Below, one piece after another: positions 1 to 6,970 of a stretch of 12,252 nt of DNA (position 1 is the stretch's first letter; each line of letters starts with the position of its first letter). A program made the position numbers and the translations under genes. Origin of the DNA: Bacillota bacterium (GTDB lineage Bacteria; Bacillota; Clostridia; Tissierellales; Peptoniphilaceae); the NCBI GenBank assembly GCA_023393715.1, contig JAEXCD010000054.1, positions 1-12,252 of the forward strand, given 5' to 3'. The notes below the pieces were generated by a model. The model saw nothing but the letters and a program-made list of their open reading frames with translations, made no database searches and was not told the DNA's origin.

Positions 1-1412
1 CCGTAGAACCGATGCCACTTTATTTTTCGAACCAGCGCCGACAGGAGATACAGACCGATGCTCTCCGGCAGAATCGCCGTAATACTGATCAGCAGCGGCA
101 CGGTGGTGTTGAAAAGACTAAAGCGAAGCGCCGACGCACCCTCTAACGCCAAAGGATTGTAAAATATTTGTTCCACAGTAAAGGACAGCCACAAGACAAT
201 CAATACACAGAATAACGCGCAGGCGAGAAGATAGCATTCCGTCGGAATCGCTTTTTCCAGACGCGCCAGCACGCCGTCCTGTCTGCGTCCCGTCTGATAG
301 AGAAACAGCGCCAAGGTCGTCAGCCAGCCGGCGGCACAGAGAAAGAGCACAGGCGCTGCCCATTGGAACGTCTGTTGCGCCACCGCATAGATCGGCGCCC
401 CTTCGGCAATCGAATCGTCGATCAGCAGCTGTTGATCGAGATACAACGACACCGTCGTATCCGGCGGAAGCACGGCCGCCGAAACCTGACCCTTGAGCGA
501 ACGTTCAAATTCATCGTGCAGTTCGCCCTTTCCGATTTGCAGACTGAGATCTTCGCTGGTAAAGCGCACCTCCGCGCTCCACTTCGCGCCGCTGAACGCC
601 TCGTCCGTCAGATTCGTGTAGGTCTGTCCCGTTTTCCCGTACGTGATGGTATATCCGACATTGGACAACGGCTCGCTGGTGACCGAAATCTCCTGAAGCA
701 CATCGGCGCGGAGGAGCCAGGAGGTCCAGTCCATCATCTGCACGTAATCCTGTTGCGTGTTGTTCGCAAACGAAAGCAAGCTTTCATAGCCGATCGGCGG
801 AACAAATTCGCGGAGCACACGAATGTATTCCGTATAGCCTCCGCTGAAGTCTCCGTCTTCCAGCTCATAGTCTTCCTCAATCGGCTGATAGAGGGGCTTG
901 TTGTTGACCGGGGAGGACTCGATGAGAAAGCGAAGCCGGTCGCTCTCGACCCCCTCCTCCAGCCACTGAAGCAAATCCTTTTTGCGGTACATCGGCACTT
1001 CACGGTCCTCCATGCCCCATTCATCCTCACTGTAGTGATGAACAAAGCTGCTGGCCTTTCGGCTGATGTCCAACATCCGTCGGTCATTGCCCTGAGCCGC
1101 CTTCAATGCCGTGAAATATTCGATGCGCTCTCCATCCCCCATATGACCGACCCACGTCGATATCGGGACATCCCCGCTCAGCGAATCGAAGAGGCGCTTC
1201 GCTTCCTCATAATTTACCCGATCAACCTGAAGCATCGTATCCATTAAAAACCGCTTCATAAAGTCCGCCGACTCGTAAAAGGTCTCCCCGTTAAAGCTCG
1301 GCGTACTCTGATTGGCGCTCAGCCCCAGCATCAGCAGACTGAACGTCACTCCGACGGCGAAAAATAATTGGAGCACGTACAAAAGCCATTGTCTTACGGC
1401 CCTTTTTTTCAT
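1..1412 (-). CDS. Probable sensor histidine kinase, N-terminal sensor and membrane part (3' end cut by window edge)
   Basis: An uninterrupted minus-strand reading frame runs from ATG at 1412 to the left edge, about 470 codons, with no stop. The start has a good ribosome site (GAGGTG, 6 nt spacer) that contains the stop codon of the upstream response regulator, so the two are probably translationally coupled. The protein begins MKKRAVRQWLLYVLQLFF, a positively charged end followed by a hydrophobic helix (about residues 9-27). A hydrophilic, acidic region of about 320 residues follows, probably outside the cell. At least three more hydrophobic segments come next (about 351-375, 393-411 and 432-462). 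No HAMP, H-box or ATPase motif is visible; these would lie past the left edge. The kinase role is inferred from the regulator next to it and from membrane topology. I do not recognise the sensor domain. Without the missing part it could instead be another membrane partner of the regulator. Confidence 0.75.
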   Translation of the reverse strand, partial: MKKRAVRQWLLYVLQLFFAVGVTFSLLMLGLSANQSTPSFNGETFYESADFMKRFLMDTMLQVDRVNYEEAKRLFDSLSGDVPISTWVGHMGDGERIEYFTALKAAQGNDRRMLDISRKASSFVHHYSEDEWGMEDREVPMYRKKDLLQWLEEGVESDRLRFLIESSPVNNKPLYQPIEEDYELEDGDFSGGYTEYIRVLREFVPPIGYESLLSFANNTQQDYVQMMDWTSWLLRADVLQEISVTSEPLSNVGYTITYGKTGQTYTNLTDEAFSGAKWSAEVRFTSEDLSLQIGKGELHDEFERSLKGQVSAAVLPPDTTVSLYLDQQLLIDDSIAEGAPIYAVAQQTFQWAAPVLFLCAAGWLTTLALFLYQTGRRQDGVLARLEKAIPTECYLLACALFCVLIVLWLSFTVEQIFYNPLALEGASALRFSLFNTTVPLLISITAILPESIGLYLLSALVRKIKWHRFY

Positions 1413-1417
1413 CTTTC

Positions 1418-2116
1418 TCACCTCTGTTGTTCTAATTTGTACCCCACGCCCCAGACCACCTTGAGATAGCGCGGATTGCTGGGGTCAATCTCAATTTTTT
1501 CGCGAATATGACGGATGTGTACCGCAACGGTGTTGATCGCCCCCATGGAGCCCTCCTTCCACACGCGTTCGTAGATTTCCTCTCCCGTAAACACACGCCC
1601 GGGATGCTGCATAAACAGCGCCAGAATCTGATACTCCAGCGGCGTCAATGCGATGAGTTCGCCGTCTACGCGAACCTCCCTGCGCTGATCGTCCATCGCT
1701 AAGCCGCCCTGGTATAAAATCGAATTTTCCCGTTCCGGCCGGTTCTGGTATTCGGTATAGCGGCGAAGCTGACTCTTCACCCGCGCGACGAGCTCCAACG
1801 GGTTAAAGGGCTTGGTGATGTAGTCATCCGCCCCGATCGTCAGCCCCAAAATCTTATCGGCATCCTCCGACTTCGCAGAAATGATAATGATGGGGATGCT
1901 GCGTTCCTCCCGAATTTTTTGCATCGCGTGCAGTCCGTCCATACGCGGCATCATCAGATCCAGTAAAATGAGATGCACCTCTTCGCGCTCCAAAATCTCC
2001 AGCGCCTCCAGGCCATCATATGCACAGAGCACCCGATATTTCTCCTGCTGCAAATAAATTTCGATTGCCTGAACGATTTCGCGATCGTCATCGCATAACA
2101 AAACAGTTTTCTCCAT
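1418..2116 (-). CDS. OmpR/PhoB-family response regulator
   Basis: A complete 232-residue two-domain DNA-binding response regulator, normal length for the family. The N-terminal receiver domain (about 1-118) has the acidic pocket D9-D10-D11, the phospho-acceptor D53 in LLDLMMPRMDG, the switch S80 in IIIISAKSE, and the conserved K102 in DDYITKPF. The C-terminal winged helix (about 132-230) has the typical LTPLEYQIL start, the recognition-helix region NTVAVHIRHIREKI, and the terminal VWGVGYKLE hairpin. The ATG has a GGGAGGAGAG ribosome site, and a sigma-A-like promoter lies 32-59 nt upstream. It is the first gene of a two-gene unit with the membrane sensor that starts 5 nt after its stop. It is expected to be phosphorylated by that sensor and to regulate transcription. 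Targets cannot be read from the window, although self-regulation is plausible from short repeats at its promoter. VanR-, CssR- or WalR-like assignments are not separable by eye. Confidence 0.95.
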   Translation of the reverse strand: MEKTVLLCDDDREIVQAIEIYLQQEKYRVLCAYDGLEALEILEREEVHLILLDLMMPRMDGLHAMQKIREERSIPIIIISAKSEDADKILGLTIGADDYITKPFNPLELVARVKSQLRRYTEYQNRPERENSILYQGGLAMDDQRREVRVDGELIALTPLEYQILALFMQHPGRVFTGEEIYERVWKEGSMGAINTVAVHIRHIREKIEIDPSNPRYLKVVWGVGYKLEQQR

Positions 2117-2147
2117 CTCTGCCTCTCCTCCCGGTAGGATCCTCTTT

Positions 2148-2175
2148 ATTGTAGCGGAGTGTCTTAAATTCCCAA
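2148..2175 (-). promoter_or_regulatory. Promoter of the two-component system
   Basis: On the minus strand a -35 box TTGGGA (2175-2170) and a -10 box TACAAT (2153-2148) are 16 nt apart. The start of the regulator gene is 31 nt beyond the -10 box. The site sits just after the terminator of the upstream glycosyltransferase, so the two-component genes form a separate transcription unit. This is a consensus match by eye, with no experimental support. Confidence 0.75.
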
Positions 2176-2202
2176 GGAAGAAATCCTTAAGATTTGATTA
2201 AA

Positions 2203-2241
2203 ATAACAAGCAGCGGCTGACATTTTCGCTCGCCGCTGCTG
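2203..2241 (-). terminator. Rho-independent terminator of the glycosyltransferase gene
   Basis: Read on the minus strand, a 9-bp stem AGCAGCGGC / GCCGCTGCT encloses a 14-nt loop and is followed by a T-rich tail (TGTTATTTT). It begins about 20 nt after the glycosyltransferase stop codon. The tail is interrupted, so efficiency may be moderate. Confidence 0.75.
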
Positions 2242-2261
2242 AATCCACCTCTTCGATTGTA

Positions 2262-3281
2262 TTATCTGACCCGCTGATCGCGCAAAACAAGCGCCCGTTC
2301 ATAGGTTTCTCTCAGACGCCGCCCAATCGTTGCAAGATCGCGCTCCTGCGCCACGGCATAGGCCGCTTCGGTCAGCGACGGAATGCGTCCCGACAGGCGA
2401 TCTCTGGTCAGCCGTTCAAACTCATCGACGTCCTTTGCCTTGTAGGTGTTGATTCCGTGCTCCAGCCATCCGTCAAAGACGGGAATGTCCCGAACGATGA
2501 AATTCGCCCGTGCCGCACACGCCTCGATGGCGGGAATCCCCTCGGTTTCCTCCAGCGTCGGGAAAAGGTACAGATCCGTTCCCTGCAGCGCGAGGTTGAT
2601 GTATTCGTTTTCTACATAACCGGCAAAGCGCAGGTTGGGCAGCCTGGTCTCCACCGCACGGCGTATTTCCAATGGAACCAGGTTGAGATTCGTATAGCCG
2701 AACCAGATGAACTGAATGTCCGGCATGCGTCTCGCCAGCTCGACAAAATCCAAAATGCCCTTTCGCTCGATGTACAGGCCAATGCCCATGACGATTCGGT
2801 CGCGCACTTCGTATCCGAATTTTTCACAGAATTTTTCCCGCGCATGTTCAATCGGCGCAAAACGGCTCAGATCAATTCCATTCGAAATCGCGACGATTTC
2901 GCGCCCCATATTGTACCGTTCGAGCAGCTTCTTGGAATATTCGGTCGGAGTGATCAGAATATCACCCTTTCGATAACAGTGAATCAGCCACTTTTTCACC
3001 GACGGCGCAATCTGGTTGGAAAACAAAAAGGAATTCCGAAAATCCTCCTGTGTCGAATGCGCATGATAGACGATGGCTTTCCCCTCTCTGCGACACCGCT
3101 GTGCAAAGCAGATGGATTTCAGAAAATAGGTGTTGATATGCAATACGTCAAAATCCTCGTGCGGATTGGTCGTATATTCGACGCCCTCGAGCTCCAGCGC
3201 CCGCTTCTGGTGTCGAATGGCCTTTCCCAACCCGGATTTTCCGATTTGTTTCAGCCCCTCCGAGTACAACAGTACCTTCAT
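2262..3281 (-). CDS. GT4-family glycosyltransferase, resembling glycolipid (LafB/CpoA-type) glycosyltransferases
   Basis: A retaining GT-B-fold glycosyltransferase of 339 residues. The start at ATG 3281 (MKVLLYSEGLKQ) is chosen because GGGAGG lies 8 nt upstream. A longer frame starting at 3368 is unlikely, since the promoter -10 box lies inside that extension. The N-terminal half has the acceptor-side elements GKSGLGKAIRHQKRA and YHAHSTQEDFRNSF. The C-terminal half has the donor-site elements GLYIERKG, WFGY and the E-x7-E signature in EETEGIPAIEA. From memory of the family, this motif set is most like the enzymes that add the second hexose to monohexosyl-diacylglycerol, making glycolipids and lipoteichoic acid anchors on the inner membrane face. 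The exact sugar and acceptor are not readable. It is a one-gene unit with its own promoter and terminator, and no partner glycosyltransferase is next to it. A capsule or other GT4 enzyme remains possible. Confidence 0.87.
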   Translation of the reverse strand: MKVLLYSEGLKQIGKSGLGKAIRHQKRALELEGVEYTTNPHEDFDVLHINTYFLKSICFAQRCRREGKAIVYHAHSTQEDFRNSFLFSNQIAPSVKKWLIHCYRKGDILITPTEYSKKLLERYNMGREIVAISNGIDLSRFAPIEHAREKFCEKFGYEVRDRIVMGIGLYIERKGILDFVELARRMPDIQFIWFGYTNLNLVPLEIRRAVETRLPNLRFAGYVENEYINLALQGTDLYLFPTLEETEGIPAIEACAARANFIVRDIPVFDGWLEHGINTYKAKDVDEFERLTRDRLSGRIPSLTEAAYAVAQERDLATIGRRLRETYERALVLRDQRVR

Positions 3282-3289
3282 ACGCATTT

Positions 3290-3295
3290 CCTCCC
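3290..3295 (-). promoter_or_regulatory. Ribosome binding site fixing the glycosyltransferase start
   Basis: GGGAGG on the minus strand lies 8 nt before ATG 3281. It is only 2 nt from the in-frame ATG at 3287, which is too close for good initiation, so 3281 is preferred. Confidence 0.75.
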
Positions 3296-3315
3296 ATGAC
3301 CGGTATGGCTCCTTT

Positions 3316-3344
3316 ATTGTACTCTTTTTTTCTCCTTTCTCCAA
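3316..3344 (-). promoter_or_regulatory. Promoter of the glycosyltransferase gene
   Basis: On the minus strand a -35 box TTGGAG (3344-3339) and a -10 box TACAAT (3321-3316) are separated by exactly 17 nt of purine-rich sequence. Transcription would begin near 3309, leaving a leader of about 28 nt before ATG 3281. It lies just downstream of the terminator of the dehydratase operon, so the gene is independently transcribed. Confidence 0.8.
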
Positions 3345-3394
3345 ACCGCATCTTCGCTCAGGATCCACGCCGCTCGAAGAAGGTTTGGTAAAAC

Positions 3395-3428
3395 GAAAAA
3401 GAGGCGCCGACCAGGGCGCCTCTTTTTT
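3395..3428 (-). terminator. Strong (bidirectional) terminator at the end of the dehydratase operon
   Basis: A perfect 8-bp stem GAGGCGCC / GGCGCCTC with a 6-nt loop is flanked by an A-tract on one side and a T-tract on the other. It can therefore work on both strands. On the minus strand it lies about 80 nt after the stop of the last dehydratase gene and is followed by TTTTTCGTTTT. The 80 nt between the stop codon and the hairpin show no gene. Confidence 0.92.
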
Positions 3429-3508
3429 ATTAAGTTAAGATCCTTTTCTAATGCTTCGCTTCGGTATAAGCACTCGGGTTCACTTGCACGACGGTCTGTC
3501 TCTTTCGA

Positions 3509-4627
3509 TCAAATCATACTCTCCGAAAAGCTCTGCAGCCGGGTTCGAGTCGGTTCAAAGGATGTCGCCTGCTGGTCGATCTCAATCGTCAAAACCGGAA
3601 TTCCGGCTCGTTTCGCCTCATCCAGAATAATCGGCACGTCGTATTCCTCCGGATCGCAGAACTTCATCAACGCGATGACGATGCCGTCTGCGTCCTGCGA
3701 CTTCGCGAGATGGAGCACCTGCTCAATTCTCCTCTTCTCCGGGTCAAATGCCAGCGAACATCCGCTGTGGTTCTGCCACTGCTTCGCCAAGCTTCTCATC
3801 GGGTCTCCGCAAAACGGGACATCCGTCCGAAATTGACGGGATTCCTGCGCCAGATCATCTGCGCAGACCGACAAATTAAACTGCTCAAAGATTTCCAAAA
3901 GCGGCATCGGCTCCAGCGTCAATCCGGTGACAACCACTCTTTTCCCGGACCAGTCCTTTGGCTTTTGCAGCTTCAGCAGCGCTGTGAGCTTACGAATCAT
4001 CGGCGTATATTCCGCTTTGTCCATGAAATATGCCGCTTTAATAATTCGATGACGCACCGTCGGTGTGATCCATTCCGGATAACGGGCTGCCGTATGTGTG
4101 AAATCCCTCATGACCGCGCGGTACTCATTATATAGGATGATGGCCTCCGACAACGCCGCGTCCGTGATCTTGGTCTGAAGAATCTCCTCCAGCTTTTTTC
4201 GGATCAGCGCGTATTCGCTGACGAGAAAATCCATTGCGCTGTCCGTTCCGCGATTCTGCGGATATACAAAGGGAATCGCCGGACACGCGCCCTTCCACTT
4301 CTGCCCAAAGCATTTCAGCGTATCACAATGTGCCGGAATCAGAACTGCAGACAAAATATCGTAGGTTCCATCATTTTCATATTCCATGATCGACTGCATA
4401 ATGGAGCAGGCAAAGGGAGGCAAATAGGTCCGCGCTCTCAATATCGACGTTTCTCCGCCCCACAGACCCACAGGAAGACAGCCGGATGCGTATATCAACT
4501 CTTCCGGAGCATAGGGCGCCACCCAGCCGACGATGCGCTTCCCCGTTTTTTCCCGGGACGCGTAAATGGTTTTTTTAGGTGCATCTGCAGCTTCGCACAG
4601 CACGTCCAGCAATTCACGAATTCCCAT
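3509..4627 (-). CDS. hadC: 2-hydroxyacyl-CoA dehydratase, beta-type subunit (HadC/HgdB-like)
   Basis: The smaller subunit (372 residues) of the iron-sulfur heterodimer that removes water from (R)-2-hydroxyacyl-CoA by a ketyl radical route in the cytoplasm. Family features are visible along the whole length: GWVAPYAPEELIYASGCLPVGLWG (residues 34-57, key residues P38, E42-E43, G49), FACSIMQSIMEYENDG, IPAHCDTLKCFGQKW, the ALMKFCDPEEYD block near the C-terminus, and the closing PVLTIEID / QSFSE region. C74, C101 or C106, and C324 are the likely ligands of the subunit's [4Fe-4S] cluster, by analogy with HadC. The start (ATG 4627) overlaps the end of the alpha-subunit gene by 14 nt and has AGGAGG 6 nt upstream, suggesting coupled, equal synthesis. 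It is the last gene before the terminator. The symbol is family level only; 2-hydroxyglutaryl-, lactoyl- and phenyllactyl-CoA enzymes share this architecture. Confidence 0.93.
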   Translation of the reverse strand: MGIRELLDVLCEAADAPKKTIYASREKTGKRIVGWVAPYAPEELIYASGCLPVGLWGGETSILRARTYLPPFACSIMQSIMEYENDGTYDILSAVLIPAHCDTLKCFGQKWKGACPAIPFVYPQNRGTDSAMDFLVSEYALIRKKLEEILQTKITDAALSEAIILYNEYRAVMRDFTHTAARYPEWITPTVRHRIIKAAYFMDKAEYTPMIRKLTALLKLQKPKDWSGKRVVVTGLTLEPMPLLEIFEQFNLSVCADDLAQESRQFRTDVPFCGDPMRSLAKQWQNHSGCSLAFDPEKRRIEQVLHLAKSQDADGIVIALMKFCDPEEYDVPIILDEAKRAGIPVLTIEIDQQATSFEPTRTRLQSFSESMI

Positions 4628-5864
4628 CTGAGCCCTCCTCTCGTTGCGCCTTCGCTTCCTGCATCATTTCAACCAGCGCCTCAATCCGGGTTTCATACTG
4701 CGCCTTTGAATAGTTTCTTGGATCCGCCTGATCGCCATCAAAGGTCGTGATGGGAATACCCATGCTCTGACGAAGCTCCTCTCCAATTTCATACTGAAGA
4801 AAGTCGCACATTTTACAGCTCCGATTGAGGTGCATCACGATTCCGTCACAGCCGGTTTCCCGAAGAATCGACTTTCGAAGGTCAATCTGCCCCTGCAGCG
4901 ACAAATTGTTGCCCATTCCCGTATAGGCTCTGGCAAGCTCCGACAGATTTCCCGGCGTATACCGCAACGCCCAGGCAGAGGGATAGGTCGAACCGGTCAT
5001 ATTTACACCATAATTTTTCAGTACTTTGTATGTATGCGATAGGTAGGGCCAGCAGGCAATGCCATCCCACATAATCCGGTATTGCTCCTCCGCCCCGTGC
5101 AGGCCGCATACGCCCTGATCGATCTTCTCCTGCAACTCATCCCGAAGCTTGCGGAAGGTCTGACCACACTCCGGCTTTCCTCGCATGCAAACGATTAATG
5201 CCATATAGTTGAACATATCAAAGCCCGACAACGGCGACGGCTTAGCGCTGCATAGAGAGGTTGCCTCATACCACGCATCCGCATTTGCAGATGCGATTTT
5301 CATGACCTCCTCAAAACGCTGATAATCAAAGCTCCTTCCCGTGATCTCCTCCAGTTGTCCGATCAATGTTTCAAACTGCGCCTTTACATATTCGATATTT
5401 TCCTCGCTGATCTCTGGATCGTGATTGAAGGGCACATCGATAATCAAACACGGCACGTGCAACTCATATGCAAGATTTTCATACCATTTCAACAACGTAT
5501 CGCAAATGTTATTGCATAAAAGGACAAGATCGGGTAGCGGCATCTCCTCGGAAACACACTGCTGAAGATCCTTGTAGGCGAGGTTGACTCGCGCATAGCC
5601 GCAAATATCGTTCGAATATCCTTTGGCTTCTGCATATTGCAGCAGCTCTGGTGCACCCTTTCGGGCCGCAATTCCTACGACGTGGTTCTCAGGATAGACC
5701 ACCTGAATGCCCATCGCCTCGCAGAATTCACAGGGCGCAATGGAACTGGCCCAACAAACCAGCTCCCCTCGTTCCTTCGCCCGCCAGGCATCCTCCATAT
5801 TTTTTTTCACCAAAATCGACAGCATTTCCTGCGATGTCATAGAATCATTGATTATTTCGCTCAT
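4614..5864 (-). CDS. hadB: 2-hydroxyacyl-CoA dehydratase, alpha-type subunit (HadB/HgdA-like)
   Basis: The larger subunit (416 residues) of the dehydratase, which binds the substrate CoA ester and carries a [4Fe-4S] cluster. Visible family blocks are VCWASSIAPCEF (36-47), VYPENHVVG, DICGYARVNLAY (86-97), LLCNNICDTLLKWYENLA, DGIACWPYLSHTYK, GIVMHLNRSCKMCDF (341-355) and TFDGDQADPRNYSKAQYETR near the end. C88, C121 and C350 have the same spacing as the three cluster cysteines I recall for HadB of Clostridioides difficile (84, 117, 346). S40 and S41 sit where the active-site serine lies. There are extra cysteines at C37, C45 and C48. The ATG at 5864 follows an AGGTAGGGA-type ribosome site. An 86-nt gap with a GC-rich hairpin separates it from etfA. 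Substrate identity is not readable. Confidence 0.93.
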   Translation of the reverse strand: MSEIINDSMTSQEMLSILVKKNMEDAWRAKERGELVCWASSIAPCEFCEAMGIQVVYPENHVVGIAARKGAPELLQYAEAKGYSNDICGYARVNLAYKDLQQCVSEEMPLPDLVLLCNNICDTLLKWYENLAYELHVPCLIIDVPFNHDPEISEENIEYVKAQFETLIGQLEEITGRSFDYQRFEEVMKIASANADAWYEATSLCSAKPSPLSGFDMFNYMALIVCMRGKPECGQTFRKLRDELQEKIDQGVCGLHGAEEQYRIMWDGIACWPYLSHTYKVLKNYGVNMTGSTYPSAWALRYTPGNLSELARAYTGMGNNLSLQGQIDLRKSILRETGCDGIVMHLNRSCKMCDFLQYEIGEELRQSMGIPITTFDGDQADPRNYSKAQYETRIEALVEMMQEAKAQREEGSDGNS

Positions 5865-5887
5865 GCTTCCCTACCTTTCGCAATCAA

Positions 5888-5927
5888 CCGATTGGATTTC
5901 AACGGCGGCCCGACCGCCGCAAATCGG
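5888..5927 (-). other. Intercistronic hairpin between etfA and the dehydratase genes
   Basis: A 6-bp GC stem (CGGCGG / CCGCCG, 5903-5908 with 5914-5919) has a 5-nt loop. Imperfect outer pairing (CCGATTT with AAATC...CGG) could extend it to about 40 nt. No T-run follows on the minus strand, so it does not look like a terminator. It may act as an RNA processing or stability element that sets different levels for upstream and downstream genes. The gap itself is the longest untranslated interval in the visible operon. Confidence 0.5.
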
Positions 5928-5950
5928 ACCCCTGCTACAATCCGTGCGCC

Positions 5951-6955
5951 TCACGCTCTTTGCTTCTTTATCGCCTTGATCAGCGCGGGAATCACCTCGA
6001 ATAGATCTCCTACCACTCCGTAATCGGCAATGTCAAAAATCGGCGCTTCCGGATCCCTGTTGATGGCTACAATATACGATGAGCCGCTCATCCCCGCCTG
6101 ATGCTGAATCGCTCCAGAAATACCGCAGGCAATATACAGCTTCGGCGCCACCGTCTTTCCCGTTTGTCCGACCTGATGTGCATGCGATATCCAACCGGAA
6201 TCCACGGCTGCGCGAGACGCCCCGACCGTTGCCCCCAAGACTTCAGCAAGGTCCCGAATCGGTTCAAAGCCCTGCGCTGATCCGACGCCTCGGCCTCCGG
6301 AGACGATGATCTGCGCGCCCTCCAAATCTACAATCTCAGCGGCGGCATCCTCAATAATCTCCAAAATCCGCGTGCGGCGCTGTGCCCCGGGCAGATGAAA
6401 TGCCTCGCGCAAAACCGTCGCGCGATTCTCAGACGCCCGCTGCTTTTTGAACACGCCCGGGCGCACCGTTCCCATCTGCGGACGGTGATCCGGACAGATG
6501 ATCGTCGCCATTAAATTTCCGCCGAAGGCCGGACGCGTCCATTCGATATTTCCCGTTTCTTCGTCAATTCCAAGTCCCGTACAATCCGCCGTCAATCCCG
6601 TTCCCAACCTGCAGGCTACACGCGGCGCCATGTCTCGGCCGTTCGGCGTTGCGCCGATCAGAACAGAGGCCGGCCCGTATTTTTCAATCAGATAATGCAG
6701 CGCTCCCACATACGCATCGGTTGTATAGCGCTCATATTCATCACCCTCGATAACAATCACTTGATCTGCGCCGTAATCTCCAGCGTCATGGATTGCCTGT
6801 CCGACACCCTGACCAATCACAATCCCGACCAGGTTTCCGCCCTGCTTGTCCGCTAAAACTCGTCCTTCCTTCAAAAGCTCCAGACCGATGTTTTTCGCCG
6901 CTCCGTTTTCCTTTGTTTCAATGTACACCCAAAGATCCTTGGTTTTTGCATCCAT
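5951..6955 (-). CDS. etfA: Electron transfer flavoprotein, alpha subunit
   Basis: EtfA of 334 residues, the FAD-binding partner of EtfB. Together they carry electrons to or from an acyl-CoA dehydrogenase. The C-terminal FAD domain is clear: SGGRGVGSAQGFEPIRDLA, GASRAAVDSGW, QVGQTGKTVAPKLYIACGIS, GAIQHQAGMSGS and NRDPEAPIFDIADYGVVGD. The N-terminal Rossmann-like half starts LWVYIETKENG. There is no N-terminal ferredoxin domain, unlike some clostridial EtfA proteins. ATG 6955 is chosen over an in-frame TTG at 6973 because AGAGGGGA lies 7 nt upstream of it. It follows the etfB stop by 14 nt. Placed in a dehydratase operon, it most likely serves the reduction of the enoyl-CoA product, possibly with electron bifurcation to ferredoxin, which in turn could feed the activator. 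The dehydrogenase partner is not in the window. Confidence 0.96.
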   Translation of the reverse strand: MDAKTKDLWVYIETKENGAAKNIGLELLKEGRVLADKQGGNLVGIVIGQGVGQAIHDAGDYGADQVIVIEGDEYERYTTDAYVGALHYLIEKYGPASVLIGATPNGRDMAPRVACRLGTGLTADCTGLGIDEETGNIEWTRPAFGGNLMATIICPDHRPQMGTVRPGVFKKQRASENRATVLREAFHLPGAQRRTRILEIIEDAAAEIVDLEGAQIIVSGGRGVGSAQGFEPIRDLAEVLGATVGASRAAVDSGWISHAHQVGQTGKTVAPKLYIACGISGAIQHQAGMSGSSYIVAINRDPEAPIFDIADYGVVGDLFEVIPALIKAIKKQRA

Positions 6956-6962
6956 TTCCGCT

Positions 6963-6970
6963 TCCCCTCT
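6963..6970 (-). promoter_or_regulatory. Ribosome binding site fixing the etfA start
   Basis: AGAGGGGA on the minus strand lies 7 nt before ATG 6955 and overlaps the last base of the etfB stop codon. It supports the ATG over the upstream TTG and suggests translational coupling with etfB. Confidence 0.7.

Noticed and set aside
363..1247. A long 294-codon plus-strand reading frame opposite the sensor gene
   Set aside because: It is antisense to the sensor frame, which is open along its whole length, has a ribosome site, and reads as a membrane protein. The antisense product is arginine- and leucine-rich with no recognisable motif, as expected for a shadow frame in GC-richer DNA.
2457..3299. A 280-codon plus-strand reading frame opposite the glycosyltransferase
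   Set aside because: The minus strand encodes a clear GT4 protein with intact motifs. The plus-strand product shows no family features and no convincing ribosome site.
3395..3428. Bidirectional terminator read as evidence for a converging plus-strand gene
   Set aside because: No supportable plus-strand gene ends near here. The symmetrical A- and T-tracts are common in strong hairpin terminators, so only termination of the minus-strand operon is claimed.
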